Shown here in pieces: positions 1-7,667 of a DNA stretch of 30,589 nt (the first letter of the stretch is position 1; each line of letters begins with the position of its first letter). The notes below the pieces were generated by a model that had not been told where the DNA came from, ran no database searches, and saw only the letters and a list, made by a program, of their open reading frames with translations. The translations under genes were made by a program, and so were the position numbers. Source of the DNA: JBGOUP01 sp041477655 (GTDB lineage Bacteria > Patescibacteriota > UBA1384 > 2-12-FULL-50-11); the NCBI GenBank assembly GCA_041477655.1, contig JBGOUP010000005.1, forward strand, positions 1 to 30,589, given 5' to 3'.

Positions 1-644
1 CTTAGCGACCCGTCTTGAGCATAAATACAACCGCCATCTCTGTTAAACGGTTTGACCGAGGTGCTATTTCTAAACTGGCTGTTGGTAACTTTGACGTTGG
101 TCGCTTGATTCAATGATAGGGCGCCTCCTTTGATATCACTAGCAATAGGATGAGATAGACCATTAACAATGGTCATTCTGTCTAAAGTGAAGTTCGAAGA
201 AGAGTTGACCGCTAATGGCAGTCGAGTGTTTTGACCATCAAGCGTTGAATTGTCGGTACCAACCCGTTGGTTTTTATCGTTTTCAGTGCCAACAAAGCCA
301 CCGTAGATACTGATATTGGATTGAGTTACTGTGTTACTTTCGGTGTAAGTAGCTTCCTTGACCCAGATCTCCCCGTTGCCGGTCGGTAGGGCGGCCAAGG
401 CCCCGCCGATGGTTAGCTTGGCTAGTGTCCAACTAGACCCGTTGTTGGCATCGTTGCCAGTTGGCGAGACGCGAATGATAACAGCATTCTGAGTAGTTAC
501 ACCACCACCATTTTGAGACGGATTAACCGGAGAAACAGCGTTAAAACTATTTTGATTGATTGCTAAACCAGCCACAGCCAACAAACCGACTACAAGAAGT
601 ACGCGGACTGTCGGCCTACTTAGCCAGAGTGTTGTGAGTTTCAT
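1..644 (-). CDS. Secreted right-handed beta-helix protein, N-terminal part (runs off the window edge)
   Basis: The reading frame is open from ATG at 644 to the window edge, about 214 residues. The start is MKLTTLWLSRPTVRVLLVVG: a basic end and a hydrophobic stretch, i.e. a signal peptide or anchor, so the protein is exported. A segment of the type VSPTGNDANNGSSW...GGALAALP...EIWVKEATYTES follows, and then YGGFVGTENDKNQR and STLDGQN; these are typical of the first coils of pectate-lyase-like or CSLREA-type parallel beta-helices. An in-frame TGA lies four codons upstream, so the ATG is the likely start. It diverges from galT. No catalytic residues can be judged from this part; an adhesin or a polysaccharide-active enzyme are both possible. 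Confidence 0.8.
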   Translation of the reverse strand, partial: MKLTTLWLSRPTVRVLLVVGLLAVAGLAINQNSFNAVSPVNPSQNGGGVTTQNAVIIRVSPTGNDANNGSSWTLAKLTIGGALAALPTGNGEIWVKEATYTESNTVTQSNISIYGGFVGTENDKNQRVGTDNSTLDGQNTRLPLAVNSSSNFTLDRMTIVNGLSHPIASDIKGGALSLNQATNVKVTNSQFRNSTSVKPFNRDGGCIYAQDGSL

Positions 645-655
645 CCTCCGTTTTC

Positions 656-684
656 AGACTAAACTCGACCAGCCGACTCGTCAA
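656..684 (-). promoter_or_regulatory. Promoter of the beta-helix gene
   Basis: On the minus strand TTGACG (679-684), a 17-base spacer and TAGTCT (656-661). Transcription would start near 649, five bases before the ATG, so the purine-rich GGAGG abutting the ATG would hardly be in the transcript. Confidence 0.5.
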
Positions 685-696
685 GTCAGACTCTGC

Positions 697-702
697 TACC
701 AT
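697..702 (+). promoter_or_regulatory. -10 box of galT, leaderless arrangement
   Basis: TGcTACCAT is an extended -10 element with its last base six bases before the galT ATG. The predicted first transcribed base is the A of the ATG. There is no Shine-Dalgarno sequence before 709. No clear -35 is present. Confidence 0.4.
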
Positions 703-708
703 TACTAT

Positions 709-1704
709 ATGCCCCAGCTTAGGCAGAACATTATTACCGGCGAGTGGGTAGTCATCGCCCCAGAACGGGCCAAACGACCCAATGAGTTTGTCGTCGCTCA
801 CCAACCCCGAACTGATGCCAAGCAAGACTGTCCGTTCTGCATAGAGGGCGCTGCCTACCCGACCCGACTTAAAGGCTTTGAGACCGATCATGTTTATGTT
901 ATTCCTAACAAATTTCCGGCTTTTGTTGAAGATCCCAAAGATTGTTCTGATCGAAGCTATAAAGTAGAGGACGATTTTTACCTGGCCAAACAGTCATTGG
1001 GCGGACACGATGTTTTGGTGATCAAAGATCACGATCTGACACTGGCCGACTTTAGCCGCGAAGTTTGGCGGGATCTGCTGTTTATGATCCGCCGGCGTTA
1101 CCGACATTTCGACACGATCTGTAACAATCACGCCACCATGGCCATCTACAACGAAAAATCCCAGGCTGGCGCTTCGATCCAGCATCCCCACGCCCAAATT
1201 TTCTCTTCCAACATCGTGCCCAATCTAATTAGCCGAGAGCTGGACGAAACTAGTCGCTACTATCAGGACAACGGTCGATCAGCCTTTGATGAGCTGATCC
1301 GCCATGAACAAACTTTCAAACATCGGATTTTGCACGAAAATGATTATTATCTAGCCTTCACTCAATTTGCCGCCCGTTTTCCCTTTGAAACTTGGATTGT
1401 CCCTAAATTCCAGCGGTCGCGCTTCGATAAAGTGACCGATCGCCAGTTGGCGGCTCTGGTGCCAACAATAATGAGTGTCCTTGGCAAACTCAACCGAACG
1501 TTGCAGGATCCGCCCTTGAATATTTTCTGGCACTCGGCTCCAAATTCGATCGAAGAAATCGGTTCGTATCGCTGGCATATTGAGATCGCTCCAAGGCTGG
1601 CAACTTACGGCGGATTTGAATTGGGTAGCGGCGTAGTCATCGATGTGGTTAGTCCGGAGTTAGCCGCCGATTACTTGAACGGCAAAAAATCGGCGACAAA
1701 CTAA
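709..1704 (+). CDS. galT: Galactose-1-phosphate uridylyltransferase (GalT-like, HIT superfamily)
   Basis: It swaps UMP between a UDP-hexose and a hexose 1-phosphate through a histidine-UMP intermediate, in the cytoplasm. The 331 residues begin with MPQLRQNIITGEWVVIAPER, the usual GalT start. CPFC at 41-44 provides the zinc cysteines and QHPHAQ holds H159 and H161, with H161 the expected nucleophile. The C-terminal half has the second HIT-like repeat (SYRWHIEIAPR). Length matches the family (about 330-350). The frame is open upstream to 556, but that stretch crosses the divergent promoters and does not look like GalT, so ATG 709 was chosen. The next genes handle sugar phosphates and NDP-sugars. 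The real substrate may be Glc-1-P/UDP-Glc or another pair, which sequence alone cannot settle. Confidence 0.88.
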   Translation: MPQLRQNIITGEWVVIAPERAKRPNEFVVAHQPRTDAKQDCPFCIEGAAYPTRLKGFETDHVYVIPNKFPAFVEDPKDCSDRSYKVEDDFYLAKQSLGGHDVLVIKDHDLTLADFSREVWRDLLFMIRRRYRHFDTICNNHATMAIYNEKSQAGASIQHPHAQIFSSNIVPNLISRELDETSRYYQDNGRSAFDELIRHEQTFKHRILHENDYYLAFTQFAARFPFETWIVPKFQRSRFDKVTDRQLAALVPTIMSVLGKLNRTLQDPPLNIFWHSAPNSIEEIGSYRWHIEIAPRLATYGGFELGSGVVIDVVSPELAADYLNGKKSATN

Positions 1705-1735
1705 AACTAGACAATAATTTCAACCAAGAAATTAA

Positions 1736-1764
1736 TTGAATAATTGAACTAATTAAGCTAAAAT
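1736..1764 (+). promoter_or_regulatory. Promoter of the glycan operon
   Basis: TTGAAT (1736-1741), a 17-base spacer and TAAAAT (1759-1764). Start predicted near 1771; GGAG at 1774-1777 then serves ATG 1784. The AT-rich gap of about 80 bases after galT suggests the next genes have their own transcript. Confidence 0.65.
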
Positions 1765-1783
1765 TAGGCTCCTGGAGCGTTAA

Positions 1784-3043
1784 ATGAGTATACACACTCG
1801 AACGTTTGCTAAGACTGATAAAATGACAACTCAAACCAAACTAGCCAGTCGGTTAGCTAAGGCCGAACCAAGAATTCGGGCAATTTATGTGTCTACTTAT
1901 ATCCCACGTGAGTGCGGTATTGCCACCTACACCAAAGACTTAACCAACGCCATCAACCTATTAAACCCCTATTTCTTGGCCGATATTATTGCCATTGATG
2001 ACTCAAAGCAGATCAATGAAGAATACAGTTACCCTTGGGAAGTAAAATACAAAATTGATCAACAGAATTTAAAAAGTTGGATCGGGGCGGCTGATTATAT
2101 CAACCAATCTGGCGCCGATGTTGTGGTGTTACAGCACGAGTTTGGAATTTACGGCGGCAGGGACGGCGAGTACGCTGTGCCATTTTTAGAAGCTATTGAT
2201 AAGCCGGTTATTGTCACCTTTCATACCATTTTGCCTAAACCGCCGGAAGGAATGCGTCAGATGGTTGAGCGGCTAGCTCATCGGGCTGACGCCATTATCG
2301 TTATGGTTAACGCCGCCGTTGATCGGTTGGTTGAAACCTACAATGTCAACCCAAAAAAGATTGTGGTTATCCCTCACGGTGTGCCGGACATTCCTTTCGG
2401 TCCAACTGAACCGGCCAAGAAAGAACTCGGTTACGCCGGGTCAAAGATTATCTCTGGTTTTGGCTTGATTAGTAGCGGCAAGGGTTATGAGTACGCCATC
2501 GAAGCCATGCCAGAGGTATTAAAGAAACATCCGGAAGCAAAATTACTGGTAATGGGGGAGACCCATCCAGTGGTTTTACGCAACGAAGGCCAAAAATATC
2601 GCCAAAAGTTAGAAAGTCTAATCAAAAAACTTGGGCTAGGAGATTCCGTCGAGCTGATTAATCGTTATTTAAGTCTGCCGGAAATCGTTGAATACCTTGA
2701 AGCAACCGACATTTACATCACTCCCTTTTTGGGTATGGATCAAATTACTTCCGGCACGCTATCTTACGCAATTGGCGCTGGCAAAGTTTGTATCTCAACG
2801 CCATATCTTTACGCCCAAGAGGTGGTTGACGAGAAGCGGGGTGTATTAGTAAAGATGGCCGATAGTTCTGATTTGGCCAACAAAATTATTGATTTGTTTG
2901 ATCACCCTAAAAAAAGCCAGACACTGGCTAAGAACGCTTACGCTTATGGCCGAAACATGATTTGGCCAAATGTGGCTTTGCGTCATCTGGATTTATTTGA
3001 GATTGTCATGGAAGAAGCACATGAGCAGGCCAACGTTAGCTGA
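1784..3043 (+). CDS. Glycosyltransferase family 4 (GT-B fold)
   Basis: A 419-residue retaining glycosyltransferase that uses NDP-sugars. The Rossmann-like N-terminal domain opens with YVSTYIPRECGIATYTKDL (about residues 35-53), including the glycine-rich acceptor-side loop. The C-terminal donor domain has IPHGVPD near 200, GFGLISSGKGYEYAIEAMP, and TPFLGMDQITSGTLSYAIGAG in place of the usual E-x7-E motif. GGAG six bases before ATG supports the start; ATG 1823 is an alternative. The 3' end overlaps the next gene by 23 bases, so the two are probably translationally coupled and act together. The acceptor is unknown; neighbours suggest a glucan or mannan-like oligosaccharide. Confidence 0.82.
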   Translation: MSIHTRTFAKTDKMTTQTKLASRLAKAEPRIRAIYVSTYIPRECGIATYTKDLTNAINLLNPYFLADIIAIDDSKQINEEYSYPWEVKYKIDQQNLKSWIGAADYINQSGADVVVLQHEFGIYGGRDGEYAVPFLEAIDKPVIVTFHTILPKPPEGMRQMVERLAHRADAIIVMVNAAVDRLVETYNVNPKKIVVIPHGVPDIPFGPTEPAKKELGYAGSKIISGFGLISSGKGYEYAIEAMPEVLKKHPEAKLLVMGETHPVVLRNEGQKYRQKLESLIKKLGLGDSVELINRYLSLPEIVEYLEATDIYITPFLGMDQITSGTLSYAIGAGKVCISTPYLYAQEVVDEKRGVLVKMADSSDLANKIIDLFDHPKKSQTLAKNAYAYGRNMIWPNVALRHLDLFEIVMEEAHEQANVS

Positions 3044-4061
3044 TTTTCAAAATCGCCCGGGGCTGACCCACCTCAAGCGTCTAACGACCAAAGAAGGTGC
3101 CGTTCAGCACGCCGACCATGATGTGCCCGATCCAAGCTTTGGCTACTCCATTGACGATAATGCCCGAGCCCTGATTGCCTGTCTTTGGCATTACAAACTT
3201 TTTCAGGATCAATCAGTTCTACAGCTGGCAGAGATATATTTTGACTACCTAAAAAAAGCCGAAAAAGAGGGTGGCACTTTCCATAATTTCTTCAGCTTTA
3301 CTGAAAAAATCCTGGATGCCGAAGGTTCGGAAGATTCGATCGGTCGGGCTATTTGGGCGTTAGGCGAGGTGATCGCCAATCATCCAGACGAACAGACACG
3401 AACTGACGCTGAAGTGATGCTTAAAAGAGCTAATTTGAATCGCCATGTTGATCACGCCCACTTGCGAACTAAAGCTTACATATTGCTTGGTTTAGCGGCA
3501 GCTGGAAAGATCGAGGAGATGAAGCCCTGGGCGGATATGTTGGTTGACCGATTCAACAGCCAAGCCACCGATGACTGGCAGTGGTTTGAAGATTCGCTTC
3601 GCTATTGTAACGGTACTCTCCCCTACGCCTTGAGCATCGCTTACCTAAAAACCAAGGACTGGCAGTACTTAGAAACTGCCAAAAAATGTTTTGACTGGCT
3701 GGACAGTGTTAGTCGAATTGACGGTCTGCCAGCACCGATCGGTCAGAGCGCTTGGTACTATCACAATCAAGACAAATCGCTCTATGACCAACAGCCGGTT
3801 GACGCTGCCGATATGGCTTTGGCGGCTAGCGGCCTTTATCGAGCATCTGGAAATAAAGAATATCTAGACAAATCAATGGATTGGATGAGTTGGTACGCTG
3901 GCAATAACTCTAAAGAAGTAGTAATGATCGACGAAAAAACCAAAGGGGTTTACGACGCGGTTACTCCCGGAGGTTTCAACGCTAATCAAGGCGCTGAATC
4001 GATAGTCACCTATTTACTCGCCTACATTGCTTTGAGTGAAATCGCCCATGACCGGTCGTAA
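3021..4061 (+). CDS. (alpha/alpha) toroid protein, glycosidase-like, partner of the GT4 enzyme
   Basis: A 346-residue protein beginning MSRPTLADFQNRPGLTHL. It has repeated helix pairs with aromatic and acidic loops (FGYSIDDNARALIACLWHY near 45; SIGRAIWALGEV; DWQWFEDSLRYCNG; PVDAADMALAASGLY), the pattern of six-hairpin glycosidases and other alpha/alpha barrels. No signal peptide, so it acts in the cytoplasm. The candidate acids are the DD of SIDDNAR and ED of WFEDSLRY, but the catalytic role is not established. The start at 3021 lies inside the GT4 gene and is preceded by GGAAG. Such proteins are often found next to, or fused with, GT4 domains. It could be a hydrolase, an epimerase-like enzyme or a binding subunit. 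Confidence 0.65.
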   Translation: MSRPTLADFQNRPGLTHLKRLTTKEGAVQHADHDVPDPSFGYSIDDNARALIACLWHYKLFQDQSVLQLAEIYFDYLKKAEKEGGTFHNFFSFTEKILDAEGSEDSIGRAIWALGEVIANHPDEQTRTDAEVMLKRANLNRHVDHAHLRTKAYILLGLAAAGKIEEMKPWADMLVDRFNSQATDDWQWFEDSLRYCNGTLPYALSIAYLKTKDWQYLETAKKCFDWLDSVSRIDGLPAPIGQSAWYYHNQDKSLYDQQPVDAADMALAASGLYRASGNKEYLDKSMDWMSWYAGNNSKEVVMIDEKTKGVYDAVTPGGFNANQGAESIVTYLLAYIALSEIAHDRS

Positions 4062-5007
4062 TTTAGGAATAATCGGCGCCGGTGCCTTTGCTAAATTTTG
4101 CCTGGCCGCCTACAAAAAACACCTGCCAGAGTTAAATATGACTGGGATTTGTGATCTGGACAAAACGTTAGCCAAGGCCGTGGCCAAAGAATTTAATATC
4201 CCGACCGTCTTCGATTCAGTCGAACAGCTGTTAGCCAGTGACTGCGATGTGGTTTTAATTCTAACCCCACCCAACCAGCATTTTGATTTAGCCAAACAAG
4301 CCCTTGGGGCTGGCAAGCACGTATTAGTGGAAAAGCCGATCGCTTTTAGCGACGAGCAGGCCAAGGAATTGATTGAACTTGCCGAGAGTAAAAAACTGAA
4401 AATGACAGCCAATTTGGTTTTGCGTTATCATCCGTTTCACCAAAAGCTATTCTTCGCCGTAAGCTCGGGGGAGTTTGGTCAACTGCGGCAAATTGCCACT
4501 ACTGCTCTGTTAGCCAAATACCCTGAAAACTCTTGGTATTGGGACATTAACGTCAGTGGCGGATTTTTCTTAAATACGTTCTGTCATTTTCTGGATCTTT
4601 ATGACTATGTTGCCGGCCAAACCGCCACCGATGCCAAGTCAACCGGCAGTTTAGATAATGGTTACTCAATTATTAGCCAGTACGCCGACTCACTTAACGC
4701 TAGCTTGTCTATAAATCTGATGGCCAGTAACGATCAAGAATATGTCCAAACAACTTATGTGTTTGATCGGGCAATTTTTCAAACCAACGGCTGGCTGCCA
4801 GATCAACTAATAACTCGACCCAAGACCGGCCAAGTCGGCGTTGAAAAAAGTCCGGAAAAGCTAGAATTATACCAACAGATTTTGGCTAAGATTATGGGCG
4901 ATTTGCTTAAATCCATTGACGATGCCAATTTTGTTGGCCCGATCACTCATCAAACCTTACTTGAGGCCGTCGGTCGTCCGCTTCAAGCCCAAGCCAACCA
5001 GTTTTAG
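4048..5007 (+). CDS. Gfo/Idh/MocA-family NAD(P)-dependent sugar oxidoreductase
   Basis: 319 residues from ATG 4048, overlapping the previous gene by 14 bases; a GTG twelve bases upstream is possible. The N-terminal Rossmann fold shows GIIGAGAFAKF (G-x-G-x-x-A) near residue 7. The family signature EKPIA lies in HVLVEKPIAFSDEQA, with the lysine that contacts substrate and cofactor. GGFFLNTFCHFLDLYDYV matches the C-terminal catalytic helix, with His in CHFLDL as the expected catalytic residue. The family oxidises, reduces or epimerises hydroxyls on sugars, inositols or NDP-sugars. In this operon the substrate is presumably a sugar released or built by the neighbours. Confidence 0.82.
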   Translation: MTGRNLGIIGAGAFAKFCLAAYKKHLPELNMTGICDLDKTLAKAVAKEFNIPTVFDSVEQLLASDCDVVLILTPPNQHFDLAKQALGAGKHVLVEKPIAFSDEQAKELIELAESKKLKMTANLVLRYHPFHQKLFFAVSSGEFGQLRQIATTALLAKYPENSWYWDINVSGGFFLNTFCHFLDLYDYVAGQTATDAKSTGSLDNGYSIISQYADSLNASLSINLMASNDQEYVQTTYVFDRAIFQTNGWLPDQLITRPKTGQVGVEKSPEKLELYQQILAKIMGDLLKSIDDANFVGPITHQTLLEAVGRPLQAQANQF

Positions 5008-5044
5008 CTACAAGAACAACCAACAATCGGTTACGATAGATACC

Positions 5045-5056
5045 AGGAGGGAATTG
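5045..5056 (+). promoter_or_regulatory. Shine-Dalgarno and TTG start deciding the GH94 N terminus
   Basis: A full AGGAGG (5045-5050) followed by GAA and an in-frame TTG at 5054. It lies in the 46-base gap after the oxidoreductase stop, exactly where homologous GH94 enzymes begin. The open frame further upstream overlaps the oxidoreductase gene and has no RBS. Confidence 0.6.
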
Positions 5057-7456
5057 AAAGAGAGTTACGGCGAGTTTTCTAAAAAAGGTGATGAGTACCT
5101 AATTTATCGGCCGGATACGCCGAAGCCGTGGGTAAACATCATCACCAACGGCACCTACTGTATGTACGTCTCCCAAACCGGTGGCGGTTATTCGTTCGTT
5201 AACGACTCGGCTTACAATCGCTTAACTCGAGAGGTATCCGGTGACAATCTAATTGAAGATCGCCCCGGCCGCTACATTTATATCCGTGACAACGACACCG
5301 GCGAGTATTGGGGACTGACTTGGCAACCAGTTCGTAAAACTCCCAATCATTTCGAAGCGAGGCATGGCATCGGCTATACCACCATTGAGTCTTCTTTCGA
5401 CGGCATTGACGGATCGGTTACTTTTTTTGTACCCAATGACGACCAGTGCGAAATTTGGCAGACAAATTTGGTCAATTTTACCAACAGAAAACGCCGCTTA
5501 AGTGTTTTTTTCTTTGTTGAGTGGAGCCTAGGTATTTATCACACCAATGTTTTAGAAGCTCCGTTCAATGATCTGTTTAATTATTACACCTTCAAAGACA
5601 ATACGATTTTTGGCACCAAACGGCAGTGGCAGACCCCGGAAAAGCAGGGAATATATTGGGACAAGGTCGCCTATTTCACCCTCGATCATGAAGTAGATAG
5701 TTTTGATACGGAGAAAGAAAAGTTCTACGGCATGTACGGCGACATCAGCCATCCTCGGGCGGTGGTTGAAGGCAAGTGTTCGCGAAGTCAGGGCTTGGGC
5801 CATAGGCCAGTTGGAGTTTTACAGAAGAACGTTACCTTAGGGCCAAAAGCCACGGCTAATCTTAACGCCATTCTTGGGGTTGGCTACACCAACCCGGAAG
5901 CCAGTAGCTTCAACCAAGCCCAAATTTCGGGAATTCGTGATGCCAAAAAAACTATCACTAAATACAAACAGCCAAAAGCCATCGAGAATGCCTTCCAAGA
6001 GGTTCAGAAGCGCTGGAACAATTACAATCAGCAGGTAATGGTCAACTCCCCGGATGAGTGTTTTGACGTTTCCTTTAACTATTGGAATAAGTATCAATCT
6101 TGGATAACAGCAACTTGGTCGCTGATGGACTCATACTACATTGGCGGATCGGGAACAATTGGTTTCCGAGACATGGCTCAACATATTATTGGCGTAATGC
6201 CCAACGATCTAGATCTAGCCACTAAACGGCTCAAACAGCTTTTAGGATTCCAATTTAAGGAGGGAAGCGTCGTCCACAGTTGGGACAAGCTGACCGAGCA
6301 AGGTCGGGTAACTAACCATTCTGACGATCCACAATGGCTAATCACTGCGGCGATATATTATCTAAAAGAGACCGGGAAACTCAATTTTTTGCGGGATCAA
6401 TTACCATTCTACGATGGCTCGTCGGCTAGCGTTCTTGAGCATCTTGTTCGGGCAATGGAGTACAGTATGAAACATCTTTCTGATCGCCATCTGCCGTTGC
6501 GAATGACGGCCGACTGGAACGACGCTTTAGCTAGCGAACGCCAAGGCCGAGGCGAGTCCCAGATGGTGGCCTGCCAAATCTGCTACAACTTACGAGAGCT
6601 TTTGCCGATCTTAGACGCCGCCGGTGAGCACGAGTTGGTTAAAAAATATCAACACCTCTACGACAAAATTAAAGAATCAGTCAACAAACACTTCTGGGAT
6701 GGAGCATGGTACATTCGAGGCACGGCCAACGACCAGACAAAAATTGGCTCCAAAAATAGCAAGTACAACAAAATCGATCTCAATGCTCAATCTTGGTCGG
6801 TTATTTCTGGGATTGCCGATTCTAAACGGGCGATTACGGCTATGGATTCCGTTTGGAAACATCTTAACACTAAATATGGCCCGGCTATGTTTCTGCCGGC
6901 CTATCAACATCCGGAAGAAAAATATGGGGTTATATCTCAATTTACCCCTGGCACTAAAGAAAATGGGGCTATTTTTAATCACCCGGTGGCTTGGGCGGTT
7001 ATTGCCGAAGCCATTCTTGGCCGAGGCGATCTGGCCTATAAATTCTGGCAAGAAACTAATTTTGCTTACCGAGGCCAGGATCACGAGGGATACCGCGTCG
7101 AGCCCTATGTTTACGCTGAATTTGTTTATGGACCAGAACATCCGGAATTCGGTCGGGGCTCCTTCACTTGGGCAACTGGCTCGGCCTCGTGGTTCTGGCG
7201 GGCCTGCTTAGATTATATCCTGGGGATCCAGCCAGTTTTGGGCGGCTTAAAAATTGATCCCTGTTTGCCTCGGGACTGGCGTCAAGTGGAAGTTACCCGA
7301 AAGTTTCGTGGCGCCGAGTATCATATCCGCATTCAAAATCCCTTCCGAATTAGTAAGGGGGTTGATCGAATTCTAGTGGATGGCATTCGCATTACCGGCT
7401 CGGTCATTCAACCGTTTTCCAGTGGTCTCCATTTTGTCGAGGTAGTACTTGGCTAA
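5054..7456 (+). CDS. Glycoside phosphorylase, GH94 (cellobiose/chitobiose phosphorylase type)
   Basis: GH94 enzymes cleave a beta-glycosidic bond with phosphate, giving alpha-sugar 1-phosphate, or run in reverse. From TTG 5054 the protein has 800 residues, the usual length. Visible are the N-terminal beta-sandwich (LIYRPDTPKPWVN, TGGGYSF), the (alpha/alpha)6 barrel with ADWNDAL, whose second Asp is residue 490 and the expected general acid, and the C-terminal segment GSFTWATGSASWFWRACLDY with GLKIDPCLPRDW. There is no signal peptide. It ends the operon after GT4, toroid protein and oxidoreductase. Specificity within GH94 (cellobiose, chitobiose, laminaribiose, beta-1,2-glucan) cannot be read from sequence. 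Together with GalT it could feed sugar 1-phosphate into UDP-sugar. Confidence 0.9.
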   Translation: MKESYGEFSKKGDEYLIYRPDTPKPWVNIITNGTYCMYVSQTGGGYSFVNDSAYNRLTREVSGDNLIEDRPGRYIYIRDNDTGEYWGLTWQPVRKTPNHFEARHGIGYTTIESSFDGIDGSVTFFVPNDDQCEIWQTNLVNFTNRKRRLSVFFFVEWSLGIYHTNVLEAPFNDLFNYYTFKDNTIFGTKRQWQTPEKQGIYWDKVAYFTLDHEVDSFDTEKEKFYGMYGDISHPRAVVEGKCSRSQGLGHRPVGVLQKNVTLGPKATANLNAILGVGYTNPEASSFNQAQISGIRDAKKTITKYKQPKAIENAFQEVQKRWNNYNQQVMVNSPDECFDVSFNYWNKYQSWITATWSLMDSYYIGGSGTIGFRDMAQHIIGVMPNDLDLATKRLKQLLGFQFKEGSVVHSWDKLTEQGRVTNHSDDPQWLITAAIYYLKETGKLNFLRDQLPFYDGSSASVLEHLVRAMEYSMKHLSDRHLPLRMTADWNDALASERQGRGESQMVACQICYNLRELLPILDAAGEHELVKKYQHLYDKIKESVNKHFWDGAWYIRGTANDQTKIGSKNSKYNKIDLNAQSWSVISGIADSKRAITAMDSVWKHLNTKYGPAMFLPAYQHPEEKYGVISQFTPGTKENGAIFNHPVAWAVIAEAILGRGDLAYKFWQETNFAYRGQDHEGYRVEPYVYAEFVYGPEHPEFGRGSFTWATGSASWFWRACLDYILGIQPVLGGLKIDPCLPRDWRQVEVTRKFRGAEYHIRIQNPFRISKGVDRILVDGIRITGSVIQPFSSGLHFVEVVLG

Positions 7457-7632
7457 CGGAAGAGTGAATTTGGGTCGGTAATATTTAAGGTCGGTAGGGA
7501 GCTGGATGTTTGTTGGTTTGGTTCAGAATTCAGACCACTAACCAACAACATATAGCCGCTGATTGTTATCAACAGAAAAAAGACAAAACTAAAAATTAAA
7601 ATTTCCAGGCGTTCCTTGTGAGAGTGGGTCAT
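7453..7632 (-). CDS. Small single-pass membrane protein, unknown
   Basis: 59 residues from ATG 7632 (the frame is open to 7662). It begins MTHSHKERLEILIFSFVFFL and has one clear transmembrane helix of about 23 residues, followed by a polar Ser/Thr/Asn tail. It fills the otherwise empty gap between GH94 and recG and its stop overlaps the GH94 stop. There is no Shine-Dalgarno sequence; TAGTCT lies seven bases before the ATG. Not recognised; it may be a real small protein or a chance frame. Confidence 0.4.
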   Translation of the reverse strand: MTHSHKERLEILIFSFVFFLLITISGYMLLVSGLNSEPNQQTSSSLPTLNITDPNSLFR

Positions 7633-7667
7633 TACTACTAGACTACACCATACAATCAACAAAAATA

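Noticed and set aside
556..708. In-frame extension of galT by 51 residues
   Set aside because: It covers the divergent promoters and part of the beta-helix gene, has no GalT-like residues and no RBS; GalT proteins begin at the equivalent of ATG 709.
4916..5053. Upstream extension of the GH94 frame
   Set aside because: It lies over the end of the oxidoreductase gene; AGGAGG plus TTG 5054 matches the family N terminus and its usual length.
6624..7211. Overlapping frames of about 195 (plus) and 154 (minus) codons inside GH94
   Set aside because: Both are shadows of the GH94 gene; they contain no motifs and have no own signals.
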